Shown: in pieces, positions 46,157 through 58,462 of the stretch
Layout: the number at the start of each line of letters is the position of its first letter
Numbering within the stretch: the first letter of the stretch is position 1
DNA from: Pithys albifrons albifrons
Taxonomy: Eukaryota > Chordata > Aves > Passeriformes > Thamnophilidae
DNA: 64,000 nucleotides
Direction of reading: 5' to 3'
Assembly: GCF_047495875.1 (NCBI RefSeq)
Contig: NC_092472.1
Location: 1,544,349 to 1,608,348, forward strand
Translations under genes and position numbers: made by a program
The notes under the pieces: generated by a model
The model's input: only the letters and a program-made list of their open reading frames with translations
The model's database searches: none
Told to the model about the DNA's origin: nothing

Positions 46157-46504
46157 ACTGTGCAGACACTCCCAGAAAACTTCAGGACAAGTTTCCATTG
46201 TCAGACACATGCGAGCAATTCATGTTCACCTTCATGGGACACCTCCAGGCCCTGAAGCAGCCCAGAGTTGCTGTGCAGGTCACAGAACAACACTGCCATT
46301 CCCAAAGCTGGATATTCCTCTAGATATTTAATAAAAAGCTTGTGTCATATGGAACCTGCTGTTGACCACTCGTGCCTTGAAGCATAATGAACCCAACTCA
46401 ATCAGCATATTCAGAAAGATGAAGATCTCTGAAGGTCTCACACCTCACTGTCATTCAGCTGTGAGAGAACCATAAGGATTTTTGCTCACAGCTTTGTGTA
46501 CCAC
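46157..46504. other. No recognisable gene or repeat
   Basis: Nothing recognised. Confidence 0.4.
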
Positions 46505-46655
46505 AGAGAGAATGTGGAGCGTCCCTCACTGGAGATATTCCAGAGCTGTCTGGGCACAATCCCATGCCACGTGCTCTGGGATGGCCCTGTTTGAACAGGG
46601 AAGTTGGACCAGATGAGCCACTGTGGTCCCTTCAACCTGGCTCTTTCTGGGATTG
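46505..46655 (+). mobile_element. CR1 3' end fragment, type C
   Basis: GAGATATTCCAGAGCTGTCT, CCCATGCCACGTGCTCTGGG and CTTTCTGGGATTGTGAGG: the end of the same subfamily as 62385-62998. Confidence 0.88.
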
Positions 46656-48884
46656 TGAGGCTGAATATGGTATAGCAGCTGTAAAATAGAGGGGTTGGCT
46701 GTTCTCCAAGTTAACTCCAGTCTCCTGCCCCTTTCCTGCTTGCTGGAAGCTCAGTGTAACTGAATTCCCCACCAGTACCATGACACATTGTGATGACCAG
46801 CTATGTGTGTGCAGAAAAGGGATCACAAGGGTCTCAAACTGCTGTAAAAGCTCTGAGAGGCACAGAGATTATTTACAGTGCAGTGTTTCTCTGAACCACC
46901 CAGATGAACAGACCTGAGGCTTCAGCATGAAGCTGGAGGCTGAGGACTTGAAGTAAGAACTTGCAGAAAATGTAATTACAGCCAGGATTCCACCACACTT
47001 GGCACTGTACAAACACACACTGATAAACTCTGCTCTGGAGGTCTGGAGAGTCTCCAATACACATGAAAAAGAAGCAAGGCACAAAGAGCTGAAGCAGTTT
47101 AATCAAGGTTGTAGAAAACACACAACTGATTTTCCAAGTCCTGAGATCAAGTTCTATACTTTAATTAAAAGGACAGTCAATTATTTCAAAAACAAAGTGA
47201 AGTGCCAGCTCAGGTATTAATAACAGTTGTGCAGCTTCATTGAAAGGAAAAAAATCCCCTACTTTCTGAGAAACTCCCTGCAGACCCCACAATTTCTAGA
47301 GACGTTTTGTACCAAACCCATCACTGGTGTAATCTCATGTGAGTCATCTCAAAGTCTGGGGTGACATCAGAAATAAAGATATGCCCACAGGAGAGCTCTG
47401 TACCACAGGGTGGGCACCACAGACATGGCCAACCAGAACTCCTCAGGTCCTTGGGAACACATCACTAATAACCCACAGTATTTATCAGATGTTATTAAAC
47501 AAGGGGAATCACTTGACAAACAATATAAATGTTGTCACGTGGTTGCTCTGCACCCCAACACCTGGCAAATGCTGTCAGTCCCACGGGACCTCTGGTGGTG
47601 TCTGTGAGCAACCAGAATCGTGGAGCAGAAAACAGGTTGCTGAGAGCAACTGGGACAAGTTTTTGAGGAAGTGAGAGGAAAAACTGAAGGCAACAGGAAA
47701 GAAGGATCCTGACCTTGGAAAATTAGCAGGACTTGTACAACAGCAGCCCAGATGTCACTACAGCAGACTCTGCAAACACTGTTGGTGTGTTCACAGCAGA
47801 AGAAACCCTGACATTCACAGCAGCACTGGCTCACAGCAGCAGGGAAGGGTTTCTTCAAAACCTGTAGAACATGATGAGAGGACTGGGCTGCATCTGATGT
47901 TAAAGCAGACTAATCTTATTTATTGATTAATTTTTATTTTGTTTTAGTACTCAATACTTTTTCCTTCATGCACTTCAATTCAGATTTTTATCCCTTCTGG
48001 GAGCACAATCCAAAGCAATTTAGCAAATTATAAACTGAATGAAGTGACTAAAGTACTGAGCAATTTTGTCACAGCGAAAACAGATGAATGTTGAAATTGC
48101 TTCTCCACACACCGAAGGAGAGTTCTCTGGGGAAATGAGCATTCCATGCCCAGCTTTGACTCATCTTCAGCCTCTGCAGTGCTCTCCTTCTTGGATTATT
48201 TCTTATGTGGTGTTCATAAAAAGATCCCAGCAGCACTTAACCACAGTATAAAACATAAGAGTACTTTAAATTTTAATAAAGGAACACTTTTTATTTAGTG
48301 TTAGTAGAATCTTGTGAACTCCTCTATTAATTAATTCTTGGTACTCAGTTTTCAGAAAGGATGTTGTGTGATGGACAGAGATGCTTGCAGGAAGCAGCAG
48401 GATGTTAATTGGAAGCCCATCAAGATTAAAGATATCATTTCCATTATACCATTATTGCAGACTTAGAAGGCTGCAGAAATAACAGTGAAAGAAAGCCCTT
48501 GTGCTGAACCAACAAATGCATAAAAAGCCCCTGGAGCAGCTGGGAGAGGAAAGCAGAGACTACAGTATATGCAGACCACTGGTACACACATTTTGTATCA
48601 AACTGACGTTTCTGTCATAACTATTATAAGAAATATTCTTAAACTTAACTGCTTAAGACTCTTATTCAGTATGACAGGCTTTGGTCAAACATTTGAGGTT
48701 CAGTAAGTAAAGGTATAGAATTGCTTCAGCATTTTGTTGAATTGAGAAAAAAGCTGTATGATGGTTCCAACAGTGGCAACACACCCATGCTGGATGTGCA
48801 ACCCCACATACACAACAAGGTGTCTTTGCAGATCACCTGCCCACAGACATCCTGCTCCCCCACTGGCCCAGCCCTGAGCAATCC
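46656..48884. other. No recognisable gene or repeat
   Basis: Open frames up to 111 codons (47339-47674) without recognisable motifs. No repeat family identified. Confidence 0.45.
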
Positions 48885-49704
48885 CAGGAGTTCAGGAAGG
48901 GCTCCATCTTGGGCCAGGTGCTCTTCAACATCTTCATCAATGGCTTGGATGCAGGACTGGAAGGGACACAGAGCAAGTTTGCAGATGATCCAAAAATGAG
49001 AGGAGCTGTTGTGTCCCTCAAAGGCAGGGAGGCCCTGCAGAGAGACCTGGACACATCAGAGGGCTGGGAATGACCAACCATGGGAAGTTAAACAGAGAAA
49101 AGTGCAGGATTCTGCCCCTGGGATGGGTCAACCAAAGATGGACACACTGACTGAATGGAAAGCAGTGCCAGAAAAGGGCCCTGGGGGTGCTGGTCAGTGA
49201 CCAGTTGGCCATGAGCCAGCAGTGCCCTGGGGCCAGGAGGGACATCCCTGTCCTGAGGGACATCAGGCCCAGCATGGCCAGGAGAGGGAGGGGATTGTCC
49301 CCCTCTGCTCTGCACTGGGGCAGCCTCACCTGCAATGAGGGGCAGTTTGGGGGGGCACAATATCAGAAAGCTGTTGGAGAGTGTCCAAAGGAGGGACAGG
49401 GGGATGGTGAAGAGCCTGAAGGGGCCATACAGGGAGCAGCTGAGGGCACTTGGTGTGTTCAGCTGGAGAAGAGGAGACTGAGGAGAGACCTCACTGCAGG
49501 TACAACTCCCTGGAGAGGAGCAGAGAAGGGGCAGGCACTGAGTTCAGCTCTGTGGGGACCAGGGACAGCACCCAGGGAATGGCTGGAGCTCTGCCAGGGC
49601 AGGGTTAGGTTGGATCTCAGCAAAAGGCTCTTCCCCCAGAGAGTCGTGGGCACTGACCAGGCTCCCCAGGGCAGTGGGCACAGCCCCGAGGCTGCCAGAG
49701 CAGA
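48885..49704 (+). mobile_element. CR1 fragment, ~820 bp, with RT active-site motif, lacking its 3' end
   Basis: It covers the CR1 reverse transcriptase end. It reads GSILGQVLFNIFINGLD and then KFADDPK, with the catalytic FADD at 48978-48989, followed by the CR1 ORF2 C-terminus and part of the type B 3' UTR. It stops at GAGGCTGCCAGAGCAG (49704) without the terminal ~150 bp, unlike most copies, which end at the tail. The ORF is broken (for example the TGA after DTSEGWE). Confidence 0.92.
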
Positions 49705-50858
49705 GGGAAGAATACCCATCTCTGGAGCAGAACAAAGTGACTGTTCAATGGCAACACCCCTTGAGGAGAGGAAGGGAAGGGAAATACCACATCCATGAAA
49801 TGCAGTTTGAAGGAATGTACACATGGTTTAGGAACTGAGTGAGAAGGAAACAACAATTCAGGAGAAACACTGTGCAAACAACTTCTCCTCTGGTGTGTCC
49901 CACCACTCCCAGCTCGGAGGGACCGAGGTCAGAGACACAACGGGGCCAAGCTCATTAACTGCTGGAGAGAGCCCTTCCACAGGAGAACTTTCAAGACAGG
50001 AGTATAATCCAAGACAGCTCGAAAGCCTTTGAAGTGGGAAGGCAGTTTATAGTGCTCTGGTAATTCCTGCTTTGATAGGCTGGAGGAAAATCTTGGGTTT
50101 TATTCCTTTTAATGGACAATGGCCACCATGAGAAGAGCAGGGACAGCACCAGTTCTGTGGCTGTCTCAGCCTCAGGGGGAAGTTAAGGCAGTTTATAGAT
50201 CTGCTTGTTCTTTTGCTCAAACTGAGGAGATTTAGAGTTAATTTTACTTAGTGGTAAGTACACAAGAAGCTGTGAGAGAAGAAAGTCTTGCCTTGGGCCT
50301 GCAGCAGAGACAGAAAATGATTTCATTTTTGTCACAGCTCTTGCCAATAACGCAGAAAAATGGATCACACTGGTGCCATTTGTTTTATTCAAAAGAATTT
50401 CCTGGGCAGTTCAACTAAAAACCCCTGGCAATAACAATGTTAACCCAACCAGTGATATAATTTCCACACCTGTCTGATTCCCCAACAGATCTCCTCTTCA
50501 AAAAAACTCAATCCATCTTAATTACTTCTCAAAAACTTAAAAAAGAAATTGTTGGTTTTTTCCCAGAAAAAAATGTATCCAGTAAGTAAAGCCAAAGATG
50601 CAAGAAAATAGAGGTTACCTTGAGGGTAGCACTGAAATAAATGTGTTCTTAAATGAGTCACCTGCTGCGGGCCCAAAGGTGCAGGTTGCACTGCCAGGCT
50701 CTGAGCACCTCCCCAAAGTGCACAGGGAGCCCAGCGTGGCTCTGCTCAGCAGGATGAGGCCATTCACACCTGCACCTGCACCACTGTCTACCCAGGGCTT
50801 TCTCCTGTGGACCAGTTGGATCTCTTCAGTCCCCACCACAAACAGGTCAGTGGGGAGG
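49705..50858. other. No recognisable gene or repeat
   Basis: Nothing recognised, apart from the 31-bp direct repeat at 50828-50858 next to the LTR. Confidence 0.45.
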
Positions 50859-51535
50859 TGTGCTGGTTTAAAGGTAAACCAGCAGGAGAAATGAACCCAG
50901 CTCAGGAGAGTTACAATTTAATAACAATATTACAATAAATACAATGGCACAAAGAGAAATTGGTTTTAACCCACAAAACCCAGATGTATAACCCAGCCCC
51001 CTGGGGCACAAACACAGTGGGGTTTGTTGGCCCCTGTGCTGAGCCCCACGTGGCTCCCCTGAGTCCCAAGTAAAAAGAAGGGGGAAATCTGTTGGTGCAG
51101 ATGATGTCACAGTGTGGTCAAGGTTCTGGTCCTCCTCTGGATCTGACAAGTGGTGGCAGAGGTCCCCACACCCCAAGATTCCCTCCCCTCAGGTCCAGAT
51201 GGGAGCACCCAGTGCCTCCCCCAGGGCAGGGAGTTCCACACTGGGGGATCTGACTCCGGCAGTCAGGGGGAATTTGGAAATTCCCCATGAGCAGAGCTGA
51301 GCCCTCAGGTGGGTGTGGAGGTGCCAAGGACTCCCTGCAGGGGAGTTGTCCCAGCTCCTCTCCCAGGCTTCTTTCCCAGCCAGCTCCCAGCCTGAGGGGT
51401 CAGGTGTGCCCTGGGCAGCTGCTGCCAATGGGCCATTGGGAACAGTTGCTGGGCAATGGCCCAGAGGGTTTAGAATGCACAGCTTTGGTCACACCCACAC
51501 AGGGATAAACTGGTCCCACCTGCTGAACTGGGACG
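50859..51535 (-). mobile_element. Solo LTR, same family, copy 3, flanked by 31-bp repeats
   Basis: The plus strand starts TGTGCTGGTTTAAAGGTAAA and ends TGAACTGGGACG (the last A of the expected GGGACA is G). It is collinear with copies at 28547 and 32470. In place of a 5-bp target duplication it is flanked on both sides by the same 31 bp (50828-50858 and 51536-51566; two mismatches by eye) abutting the LTR exactly. No internal viral sequence is present. Confidence 0.92.
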
Positions 51536-51566
51536 AGTCCCCACCACAAACAGGGCAGTGAGGAGG

Positions 51567-52139
51567 GTCCCGTCCCTGCGATGACCAGCTAATAAAGCCT
51601 GGCTTATCCACAGCACTGAGCCAGGCTTTTCACTTCTATGTCTCACTATCTTCATCTTTGTGTCCTTTCCAAAACTGTAGGCATTTCCAAGACTCCTCTT
51701 CCCCAGTCCAGGCTAATGGAACTGGTCCCAGCAGTCTGCCCTGCTTCCCAAGAACCACGATACAAAACACTCCTGGGATTTTTGCCATTTCCCCAATGTA
51801 AGCCAGCAAAACTCTGGATTTAAAACATGAAGGGATCCAACCAAGCCTCAACTACAAACTTTGCTTTGGTGAAAAACACAGTTCTCTGAATTATTTTTTC
51901 ACAAGCAAAGAATGGCAAACAAAAAATAAAGAAACATCTCTGCCAAAAGCCAGGAAATGTGAAAATGCCCTGAAGTCTCCCTCACCAGTAGCTGTGCATG
52001 GAAACAACCTGAGCATGGGACAGCAGTTCTTTAGAACTGATATCATATGGCAGTTTCTGAGGCATGAATCTGTTCTTGATATCAGCAGTACTTCCTAATA
52101 GTGTCCATCTTTCAAGATAGACATCAGCATCATTACCCT
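51567..52139. other. No recognisable gene or repeat
   Basis: Nothing recognised. Confidence 0.45.
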
Positions 52140-52585
52140 CAGATCCCAGAATGGTCTGGGTTGGAAGAGACCTTAAAGCTCACGTAGTTTCAAGCCCCCT
52201 CCCATGGGCAGGGACACCTTCCACTGTCCCAGGTTGCTTCAAGCCCCATCCAACCTGGCCTTGGACACTCCCAGGGATGGGGCAGCCACAGCTTCCCTGG
52301 GCAACCTGTGCCAGGGCCTCACCACCTTCACAGTCAAAAATTCCTTCCCAATATCCCATCTCACCCTGCCCTCTGGCAGTGGGAAGCCATTCCCCCTTGT
52401 CCTATCACTCCAGTCCCTTGTCCAAAGTCCCTTTCCAGCCCTCTTGGAGCCCCTTTAAGGTCTGGAAGGGACTCTCAGGTCTCGCTGGAGCCTTCTGTTC
52501 TCCAAGCTGAACAATCCCACCGCTCTCAGCCTGTTTTCATAGGATTGGTGCCCCTGCCCTCTGAGCCATGGACCTCCTGTGGACT
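52140..52585 (-). mobile_element. CR1 fragment, type A, ~450 bp
   Basis: Antisense CR1 from AGATCCCAGAATGGTCTGGG through GGCAGGGACACCTTCCACTG and CCAATATCCCATCTCACCCT to a 5' truncation near 52585. Confidence 0.9.
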
Positions 52586-52927
52586 CACTGTCTGGATCTC
52601 AGCTTGAATCTCTCCCTGTATTTAGAGAAGACTGGCAATCCCTTCCCTCCTTTGTGGCAGCACAGGAGGATGGTGCAGAAAAAGTAAAGTTTTGGTTGCA
52701 GTACTACACCAGATCCCAGTTACACTCAGGAGAACACAAAGCTGATGTGGAAAAGGAACTGTGGCCCCTGAGGCTGTGCCAGGGTGTGCAGCTACACTGG
52801 GGCCACTGCAGCACACGAGTGGCACAGTGTCCCCACAGCACCTGGGCACTGCTCATTCAGCCCACAGGGGACAGGAGCAGCACAGGATCAAAGCAGCAGT
52901 GACTTGTCCTGCACCCACCCACAGACC
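52586..52927. other. Spacer between two CR1 copies
   Basis: The frame at 52579-52902 (107 codons) may include a diverged stretch of CR1 (QYYTRSQ and similar), but this is not convincing. Confidence 0.4.
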
Positions 52928-53615
52928 TGGTCATAGAACCATAGGATCATAGAATGATAGAATCAGCTGGTTTGGAAGAGACCTCTGAGATCATCAAGTC
53001 CAACCCTTGATCCAACCTACTTTGATTACCAGATGATGGCACTGAGTGCCACATCCAGTCTCATCTTAAAAACCTCTGGGAATGGTGAATCCACCACCCC
53101 TCTGGGCAGCCCATTCCATTGCCTGACCACTCTCTCTGTAAAGAGTTTCTTTCTCATATCCAGCCTAAACTTCCCCTGGCAGAGCTTAAGCCTGTGCCCT
53201 CTTGTTCTACTGCTGGTTGCCTGAGAGAAGAGACTGACCCCCTCCGGGTACAACATCCTTTCAGGGAGTTATGGAGAGTGATAAGGTCTCCCCTGAGCCT
53301 CCTCTTCTCCAGGCTGAACACCCCCAGCTCCCTCAGCCTCTCCCCACAGCACTTGTGCTCCAGTCCCTCCTCCAGCCTCGTTGCTCTTCTCTGGCCCCGC
53401 TCCAGCCCCTCAATCTCTTTCCTGACCTGAGGGGCCCAGAACTGAACACAACACTCAAGGTGTGGCCTCCCCAATGCAGAGTCCAGGGGAAGGGTCACTG
53501 CCCTAGGCCTGCTGGCCACGCTATTTGTGATCCAGGCCAGGATCCCATTGGCCTTCTTGGCCACCTGGGCACACTGCTGGCTCATGTTCAGCCTTCTGTC
53601 AATCCAAAATGTGGA
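52928..53615 (-). mobile_element. CR1 fragment, type E, ~690 bp
   Basis: The plus strand starts CATAGAACCATAGGATCATA (tail antisense), then GAGATCATCAAGTCCAACCC, CCACCCCTCTGGGCAGCCCA, CTTCTCCAGGCTGAACACCC, GGCCCAGAACTGAACACAAC and CCCATTGGCCTTCTTGGCCA. In element sense the last block encodes the CR1 ORF2 C-terminus ([11 protein letters not shown]). It belongs to a subfamily different from, and probably older than, types A-D. Confidence 0.93.
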
Positions 53616-55799
53616 GACACAGTCCTGTGCTCCCACCTAACCTGTCCCTCATCTTGTTCCCACCTGTGTCCGCTCACTGACAAACACTGACATGCCTGTG
53701 GTGTCCCAAGTCCTTTGTCTGCTGACTTATCTCAGCTGTCATTCAATGGCCATTCATGTGACCCAGTCCTGAGCTGGGATGGACTCCTTGGCTTGCTCAG
53801 GCCAAGGACAGAGTTTAAAGTTATGCAAAGATAAAGTGTTGTCTCCGCTCATCTGAGGTGCCTTCCAACATGCAGCAGTACCTGACCACTTCTACTCCAC
53901 TTTTGGCTGAAGGCTCACAGACTCCTCCAGGTCCTGTCCAGCAGTGCACCATCCCCCTCCCACCCAGTAAGTCCTGTATTTTGGACTTTAGGCAGTGACT
54001 GTTTCTGCAGTGCTCGCTCTGGTAGGGATTTTATGGATAACTAAAGCATCCAATACAGTCAGAGCTGGACCACAATAACTGGCAACACTGCTAAAAAACC
54101 TAAATCCCAAAATCTTTCCGAGACTTATTCCCAACAGATATACTTCCTGGGCAGGGGCTGGGACTGACACACAGCTACAGGGAAGAGTCCAATGCAGGGG
54201 CAACACAAGCAAAAGAAATAATACCCACGGGCATAGTAAGCAGAAACACCAGCTAAGCTGTTTTCCAAAATCATTCATGTTCATCTCTCCTTGTTCAAGG
54301 GGTTTGCAGCCAGCAGGCAAACCTGCAGCACTGCACATGATGGTGACTGATATCTCACCTCTCATCTCTACTTAATATCAATGTACAAAAGACAATCCTT
54401 TCCCAAAGCATTTTGAGAGCCTGTTAGAGTTTCTCTTTCCTTCCCATTATATTAAGTCTAAGCTTTAGGATATTCCTTTAACTTAGCAAGTCAAATTTGG
54501 GCTGGCAGAAATCATCAGAGATACATCTAAAATTGGGTTTCTGGGTGGTATCACATCTGGAGATACCCAGGGCACTGCAGACAACAACCTGCCTTCCAAC
54601 AGCTAAAGCCCAGGTCTGCCACTGAGCCAGACCTGGGGAATCTCAGGGTGTGTTCCAACAAATCAGATCAAAATGGCCTGTGAAGTTCAATTCAGCCTGA
54701 CAGCAAAAAATGGAGGAGGAGATCCTTGGCCATACTTTGTATCTAAGAACTGAAATAAAAGTTAGATTAAGAGACTGATCTTAAAATTAACCCACAGGGC
54801 TGTCCCTGAGGAAAAAGGAGCTTGTTGAAGTCAGGCCTTGAGCAATTTTCCCAAGGATAAACACTAAATCAATATAATTAGATTGTTTCCAACCTAATTA
54901 AGTTATTTACAGTGTTCATGTCAAGATAAAAGTTGTCTAGCTATGCAAATATATCATGTAGGCATTATTCTATAAACTTTCTTTTCCGAAGGAAACACAA
55001 ACATACATATACAAAAACATCAAGGTTACAGACTCAAGCTCTCGAAACTTAGGAAATGCCAGAATTAAGTTTGCATGGGCAAAAGAAAATATTTTTCTCT
55101 TCATTTCATTCCCAGAAATGGTGAAACCATTTTTTGTTGAAGCTTTCCAAACAATTCATCTGAGGCAGACATTCAGCATGGAAAGTTTCAGCCCAAACAG
55201 TTAAAATTTGGCAAAGTTTTATGCCACTGAAAACAGGGGCTTATAATGGGAAATGTGAGGCAACTTTAATTACAGACAGCACTAACAGCAACATTTATAA
55301 TGTATTTAAGACTAAAATTTCAAACTTGCTTTGCTAGGTCGGTTTTTCTAGGAACACTGTACCTTAGTATTTGAACCTTCTTATATATATTTAAATTTCA
55401 GACTGTATTTGTAAGTCTGGGGTCTTTGAGGAATTGGACCAAGCAGCTTTTAGCATCAGCCATCAGGAATAAAAAGCATTGCTTGAAAAAAAGATCTCAC
55501 TTGTATGATATGAAGTAGGAGAAGCCACAGGTTTTCAAAGGATCAATAGTCACAAAAGGTTCAAATTTGCATAGATATTACCATGGGCATTTTGCAGTTT
55601 GCATTTTTCAATCAGCTCTAGAGCTGACCCAAAGGTGATGCTTTTTTTTGAGAACTTGGTTTCCAGATAAAAGCAAATTATGAATACAGAACTCTCAGCA
55701 AATCTGCTCAATAATTGGCACCCAGAAATTCAAAAGGAAGGGAACGAAGGTCAAAACAGGCAGTTAATGATCCTGATGACTCAGGAGCTGACATCTTAT
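53616..55799. other. No recognisable gene or repeat
   Basis: About 2.2 kb. The minus frame at 53988-54365 (125 codons) contains a hydrophobic run (CFCLLCPWVLFLLLVLPL) but has no recognisable family, and I treat it as chance. AT-rich beyond 54400. Confidence 0.45.
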
Positions 55800-56098
55800 G
55801 GAGAGAGAGTTTTTAGAAGGGCATGGAGTGACAGGACAAGAGGGAAATGGGCACAAACTGCCAGAGGGCAGGGTTAGGTGGGATCCTGGGAAGGAATTCT
55901 CCCCTGGGAGGGTGGGCAGGCCCTGGCACAGGGTGCCCAGAGAAGCTGTGGCTGCCCCATCCCTGGAAGTGTCCCAGGGCAGGTTGGACAGGGCTTGGAG
56001 CAACCTGGACTGGTGGAAGGTGTCCCTGCCCATGGCAGGGGAGTGGATTTGGATGTGTTTTAAGGCCCTTTCCAACCCAAACCATTCAGTAATTCCAA
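55800..56098 (+). mobile_element. CR1 3' end fragment, type A, ~300 bp
   Basis: GAGAGAGTTTTTAGAAGGGC, CTGCCAGAGGGCAGGGTTAG, CAGGTTGGACAGGGCTTGGA and CAAACCATTCAGTAATTCC. Confidence 0.92.
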
Positions 56099-56689
56099 TT
56101 CTCCAGTCACTGCACTGCTCTGAATTCTCACTGAATTCTCTCCATGGGCACTTATTCTGCCTTTTCTCCTGTGCTTGATGGAGTCCACAAATTTCAACAT
56201 TATCTTGCAACACTCCATTAGGTCTCTACCAGGTGATAAATCAGAATCTTTGACATTTGTATGGTCATAAATTAGCACATAACTATAGTAAAGAATTCTT
56301 CAGGTCCAAACACAGCCAAGACTACACAGACATATGAAGGACAGCAACAGACCTTACAATGCTTTCTGTCTGCTTTGGGGTGGGTTTGGCAGGAGGGCAA
56401 AGCAGCATTATTCTATAGAACCAGCTTCCTGTCTGCTGCTGAACTCCTCACCACAGCTGGGGATTTAGAGTTTCATGGGTTTCTTGATGTATGTAAAACA
56501 ATCCCCAAGCAGAAACTCAGGAGAGGCTGCTTCTTTAACCTCCTGAAGAAGGTGGTGCTATGTTTGTCACCCCATTCCTACTGACTACCTACTCAAAGAA
56601 TGATTTCAGGAACTTAAAAATTGAATTCAGGAGGGGACTGAAGGAAAAGTTTGCAAGAGCCCAGGAATTATTTCTGTCCTCAATGTCAA
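56099..56689. other. No recognisable gene or repeat
   Basis: Nothing recognised. Confidence 0.45.
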
Positions 56690-56903
56690 AGTCATAGAAT
56701 TCTAGAATCATAGAATGGTTTGGGTTGAAAGGTAATTTAAAGATCATCCTTTACATCCCCTGCCATGGGCAGGGACATCTCCCACCAGCCCAGGTTGCTC
56801 CAAGCCCCATCCAACCTGCCCTTGGACACTTCCAGGGATGGGACAGCCACAGCTTCTCTGGGCAAACCTGTGCCAGGGCCTGCCCACCCTCCCAGGGGAA
56901 AGG
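56690..56903 (-). mobile_element. CR1 3' end fragment, type A, ~215 bp
   Basis: The plus strand starts with three ATAGAAT-like tail repeats (TCATAGAATTCTAGAATCATAG) and continues GGTTTGGGTTGAAAGGTAAT and GGCAGGGACATCTCCCACCA to a 5' truncation at GGGGAAAGG. Confidence 0.93.
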
Positions 56904-58462
56904 TCTGGTTTATTAAATCCTAAAAAGCATTAAATACACCTTATATAAATTACATTTTGTTCTACTAGCAATCAAAATGCAAAAAGCTCATGCAAATACC
57001 CTGAGATGCAGATCTGCCTCCAGTTCCCTCACGATAACAAATTTTGTGCTCAGCCTGGGCTAACTCACTGTCCTCTTCCAGGCCTCAGCTCCCTCCTTAT
57101 CCAGTGTAAATGCCACCAGTCCATTGTCCTGATCTTTCCATTAGCACAGGAGGCTCTCCCAGGCTGGCACTGTCCCATCCTGTGCCCTGCACAGCACCCC
57201 GGACTATGGCAGCACATTCCAGAGGGGAATTCAAGGCACTCCTGCAACAGAAATAAACCCCAGCTCTCTGCTGTCAGATGATTAAATGCTCTCTTTTCAG
57301 CAAAATTTTCACACACACCCCTTGTCTTAGTTAAGGATTCATCCTTTATTTGGTGCTTCTTCACTTTGCCCTGACTTCTGAAGCAACACACACCCCACCC
57401 CACCACTCCACCCCCAAATTCTACCAAAGTTCTGCTCAGCTAAATGTACAGTGAGTTCTTTATTCCTTCCAGGATGCAGTTCCATGCAGGAACCCTGTGA
57501 GGCCAGGCCTCTACGGTAGGAAAAAGAAAGGTGCTTGTAAAGCACTCCTCCAACTTTCCTAAAGCCTTCATATTTGTAACTTATAACTCAGGGAGGTTTG
57601 TTCCATGGTGACCTTGCCAATGAGGCTCCAGGAACATCCTTCAGGAGTCCTGGTGACGCAGCGTCTTCTCCATCGAGCGCATTTGCACAGAGTTTCCTAC
57701 ATCAATCCTGCAGCACCAACAGGGGTGATGTAATGAGGCTGGAACAGCTATCAGCTGTAGGAGAGCTAAGGGTGCCCCCAGCACATAAACACCACTGTTA
57801 TTTTTTTGCAAAGCTGATGCTGAGGGTCAGCTTTGTGTGCAACATCATCCTTGTTCTCATTAATGTGGAGGAACTTCATTTAGAGCAGCAAGTTCCACAT
57901 TGTGTCTGCCTCAGCTGGGAAGACCCGGGGACTGGGGGCATCTCCTGCAGTTTGCAATGGAGCCTTGGGATTACTGCAGAGAGGGGCTCACCTTCAGCAG
58001 CTGAAGGAAGACATGCTGAGCTTCCTAAGGAGAAAAGTCCTCTGTTTTGTATGAAAAATTACAGAATATGTCTGTGTTTGGGCTTCTTGCATCACCACAG
58101 GTCGATGCACAGAAATGTGAGCAATTTCTCACAGCAGAGCTGATTCCAGAGCCAGGCTGATAGAGGAGCTACAGCCAATGTGTCCCTAAACCCAGAGGCT
58201 TCCATTTCATGTCTAACACCAATGTCTTAGGGAAGTTCTTAGGACTTGTTAAAGTTCAAACACAGGAAGGTGGTGTTGGGAGAAGCTCCCTCAGAGAATT
58301 TTTCTCACCATACCAACACAAAGGGTTTAGGCCTGGAGTCCCAGGAGTGAGGACAAAAGATGGCTGATGACTTTTAGATTCAAGCTTAATGGTTGGGTGG
58401 AGGTGAAAAAACAGATCCCCAGCACCTGGGGTTGGGGAGAGGTTTTTCTTTCTTTGTTCCTG
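56904..58462. other. No firm feature; includes a 181-codon open frame
   Basis: The plus frame at 57598-58143 is 181 codons long and lies outside any repeat I recognise. It has no visible domain. Given the length of the window, one such frame is expected by chance. Confidence 0.35.

Noticed and set aside
53988..54365. Possible small membrane protein (hydrophobic run on minus strand)
   Set aside because: One hydrophobic run without family similarity, start context or neighbouring exons; within chance expectation.
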